A stretch of DNA of 14,305 nt from an uncultured Bacteroidales bacterium (lineage in GTDB: Bacteria; Bacteroidota; Bacteroidia; Bacteroidales; UBA932): assembly GCA_947305045.1 (NCBI GenBank), contig CAMZCW010000038.1, positions 1-14,305 of the forward strand. The letters run 5' to 3'. The notes below the pieces were generated by a model. The model saw nothing but the letters and a program-made list of their open reading frames with translations, was not told the origin of the DNA and ran no database searches. Shown here piece by piece: positions 12,929-14,305 of this stretch. The translations under genes and the position numbers were made by a program. Every line of letters begins with the position of its first letter. Within the stretch, counting starts at the first letter, position 1.

Positions 12929-13674
12929 TTTTTAACGGGGAACAGTTTGGAGCGCATCAGATGCCATTTGCACAGCCGGTACACCAGGGACACACGCAGC
13001 ACGCCCAGTCCGTAGATGGTACTGCGTTTGAGGTTGATGGAAGAGGCGTCGTCAAAGTATTTGGTGGGACAGGTAACCTCCCCTATCTCATAGCCCTCCC
13101 AGAAAATCTGGGCGGCCATCTCGTTGTCCAGGATGAAGTCGTCGGAGCACAGGTGGTAGTTCACGCTGCGGAGAACTTCCGCACTGAAGGCGCGGTATCC
13201 GGTGTGATACTCGGACAGTTTCTGGCTGATGAGCAGGTTCTGGAACAGGGTGAGACCACGGTTGGCGATATACTTGATAATGGGCATTCCCCCTTTGAGG
13301 GCGCCTTTTCCGAGGATACGGGAACCAAACACTACCGGATACACGTCGTTAGCGATAATGTAGGCCATGGCCTCGATGAGCTTGGGGGTATATTGATAGT
13401 CCGGATGCAGCATAATCACAATGTCTGCTCCCAGTTCCAATGCCCTGTCATAGCACGTTTTCTGATTGCCGCCATAACCCCGGTTTCTGGGATGGATGAG
13501 GACTTCCCGGATACCCAGTTCCCGCGCCTTTTCCACGGTGGAATCCCGGCTGCAATCGTCCGTGAGGATAACCTCGTCCACAAGGTCCATGGGGATTTCC
13601 GCATAAGTCTGCTCCAGGGTTTTTTCTGCGTTGTACGCAGGCATTACCACTACTATTTTCTTTCCGCGTATCAT
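12925..13674 (-). CDS. GT2-family glycosyltransferase (polyprenyl-phosphate sugar synthase-like)
   Basis: A 249-residue cytosolic GT-A enzyme of the DPM1-like type, which would move a sugar from a nucleotide sugar to a polyprenyl phosphate. Visible motifs are VVVMPAYNAEKTLEQ at 8-22, the nucleotide-binding LTDDCSRDST near 37-46, PRNRGYGGNQK around 62-72, the MLHPDYQYTP metal-site region at 88-97 (in place of the usual DAD or DSD), and EYHTGYRAFS near 155-164. Unlike GtrB it has no pair of C-terminal transmembrane helices and ends in a basic tail (MRSKLFPVKK), which may bind the membrane. It is first in the operon, with a promoter 20 bp upstream and an ATGA overlap with gtrA. Confidence 0.9.
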   Translation of the reverse strand: MIRGKKIVVVMPAYNAEKTLEQTYAEIPMDLVDEVILTDDCSRDSTVEKARELGIREVLIHPRNRGYGGNQKTCYDRALELGADIVIMLHPDYQYTPKLIEAMAYIIANDVYPVVFGSRILGKGALKGGMPIIKYIANRGLTLFQNLLISQKLSEYHTGYRAFSAEVLRSVNYHLCSDDFILDNEMAAQIFWEGYEIGEVTCPTKYFDDASSINLKRSTIYGLGVLRVSLVYRLCKWHLMRSKLFPVKK

Positions 13675-13683
13675 TCTCTGTAC

Positions 13684-13716
13684 AATAAATCGCGCAAAGG
13701 TACAAAATAAATCGCG
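13684..13716 (-). promoter_or_regulatory. Promoter of the glycosyltransferase operon inside two direct repeats
   Basis: On the minus strand TACCTTTGC (13694-13702) is a perfect -7 box, and TTTC lies 20 bp upstream as a near-consensus -33 element. The 11-mer AATAAATCGCG (plus strand) occurs at 13684-13694 and 13706-13716, a 22-bp period, with the -7 box between and touching the first copy. This spacing of about two helical turns suggests a regulator-binding site. Confidence 0.65.
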
Positions 13717-13789
13717 TTTTTAGAAATGATCCTGTTTCCCACGACACAGCCAGCGTGACAAACAAACAGCTGATTATCAATGATTTCCC

Positions 13790-13826
13790 GTATAATCCTC
13801 GTTCGATTTTTGAACGAGGATTATAC
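13790..13826. repeat. 15-bp perfect palindrome in the divergent intergenic region
   Basis: GTATAATCCTCGTTC at 13790-13804 pairs perfectly with GAACGAGGATTATAC at 13812-13826 around the 7-nt loop GATTTTT. No T tract follows on either strand, so an intrinsic terminator is unlikely. It lies between the diverging glycosyltransferase and comF promoters. Confidence 0.6.
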
Positions 13827-13855
13827 AATAACATACTAATACACAGAAACTTAGC

Positions 13856-13891
13856 AATCATCCCGCGGACAGGTGATTCCGGGGGATGATT
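13856..13891. repeat. Inverted repeat ending on the comF -7 box
   Basis: AATCATCCC at 13856-13864 pairs with GGGATGATT at 13883-13891. After one G-G mismatch CGGA (13866-13869) pairs with TCCG (13878-13881), leaving an 8-nt loop. The last base of the right arm is the first base of the comF -7 box, so a protein bound here could block that promoter. Confidence 0.5.
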
Positions 13892-13899
13892 ATCTTTGC
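13891..13899 (+). promoter_or_regulatory. -7 box of comF, next to the start codon
   Basis: TATCTTTGC ends 3 nt before the ATG at 13903, so the message is predicted to be leaderless or nearly so. No -33 box is visible at normal distance. Confidence 0.65.
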
Positions 13900-13902
13900 A
13901 CC

Positions 13903-14305
13903 ATGATACGGGAGCTGATGGACATATTGATGCCGCGGGAGTGCCTGGTGTGCGGACGGCAGTTGGGCGCGCAGGAACTGCACCTGTGCATCTGGTGTGC
14001 GGCGGATTTGCCGGAAACCCGCTACTGGGAGCTTCCGCACAATCCCATGGCGGACCAGTTCAACGCCCTGCTGGAGCGGCAGCGGGCGGAGGGAGAGGCC
14101 ATGCCGTACGCCTATGCCGCCGCGCTGCTGTTTTATCACCATGAAAACCCTTACAAACTTATTCCGCGGGCGCTCAAATATGGCGGTAACATCCAGGCGG
14201 GGCAATTCTTTGCCGCCCGGCTGGGTGCGCACATGGCCAGGCAGGAGCACTTTGCCGATATCGACACGGTGCTTCCCGTCCCGCTGCACTGGTGGCGGAA
14301 GTGGA
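13903..14305 (+). CDS. comF: ComF-family protein, N-terminal part (cut by the window end)
   Basis: The frame stays open to the end of the window, giving the first 134 residues. It begins with a four-cysteine zinc-finger motif (Cys14, Cys17, Cys29, Cys32; RECLVCGRQ and HLCIWCAADLP), followed by the ComF-specific LIPRALKYGG at 86-95 and VLPVPLHWWR at 123-132, which leads into the phosphoribosyltransferase-like domain. ComF proteins support DNA uptake in naturally competent bacteria and are widespread elsewhere with an unclear role. The start at 13903 puts the zinc finger at the usual distance; Met6 or Met10 are less likely alternatives. It is transcribed away from the glycosyltransferase operon. 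Confidence 0.9.
   Translation, partial: MIRELMDILMPRECLVCGRQLGAQELHLCIWCAADLPETRYWELPHNPMADQFNALLERQRAEGEAMPYAYAAALLFYHHENPYKLIPRALKYGGNIQAGQFFAARLGAHMARQEHFADIDTVLPVPLHWWRKW

Noticed and set aside
12961..13710. 249-residue plus-strand open frame
   Set aside because: Mirror of the GT2 gene, with no domain of its own and no promoter in its direction.
13684..13716. Possible start of a CRISPR array
   Set aside because: Only two 11-bp copies exist, the spacer length is not CRISPR-like, no cas genes are near, and the copies lie on a promoter.
13448..13861. 137-residue minus-strand open frame upstream of the GT2 gene
   Set aside because: It overlaps the GT2 start in another frame and crosses the promoter and palindrome; no conserved features are seen.

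Overview
The window looks like chromosomal DNA from a fairly GC-rich member of the Bacteroidales (Bacteroidota). Promoters are of the Bacteroidota kind: a -7 box reading TAnnTTTG(C/T) precedes most transcription units (459-467, 855-863, 1399-1407, 4003-4011, 5400-5408 and 13891-13899 on +; 3847-3855 and 13694-13702 on -), sometimes with a TTTG-like -33 box 19-20 bp upstream. No clear Shine-Dalgarno sequences are seen. Gene content (outer-membrane barrel, short lipoproteins, mutL followed by rhomboid and EEP-family genes) agrees. The family or genus cannot be named from this alone.

Layout. 1-413: end of an outer-membrane beta-barrel gene. 513-803: cysteine-rich small lipoprotein with its own promoter and terminator. 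868-1350: ispF (isoprenoid precursors). 1429-1713: unrecognised 94-residue protein. 1811-2239: 5'-truncated AraC-type regulator. 2243-3298 (-): lipoprotein HAD phosphatase. 3417-3828 (-): hipB-like antitoxin gene whose hipA partner seems deleted except for a short 3' remnant. 4018-5388: radA. 5430-5741: small single-span membrane protein. 5753-5871: a 119-bp MITE-like element just in front of mutL. 5886-10848: tightly packed run mutL, rhomboid protease, EEP-family membrane protein, YrdC/Sua5 enzyme, rsmE. 10845-13674 (-): operon GT2, gtrA, GT-C glycosyltransferase, a Gtr-like lipid-linked sugar cassette. 13903-14305: start of a ComF-family gene.

Most genes are housekeeping. The mutL run joins mismatch repair, membrane proteolysis, a phosphodiesterase-like enzyme, tRNA t6A synthesis and 16S rRNA methylation, and radA lies just upstream. 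The glycosyltransferase operon would charge a polyprenyl phosphate with a sugar, flip it, and transfer the sugar outside the inner membrane.

The most unusual signals are repeats. Related hairpin repeats with the same 21-bp internal period are inserted in frame, in opposite orientations, inside mutL and rsmE, adding peptide to both proteins. A separate 119-bp element with perfect 21-bp terminal inverted repeats and a 5-bp target duplication lies 14 bp before the mutL start codon. MutL also lacks the DQHA endonuclease motif, the hipBA locus has collapsed, and at least two genes look leaderless. No tRNA, rRNA, CRISPR array or complete transposase gene was found.
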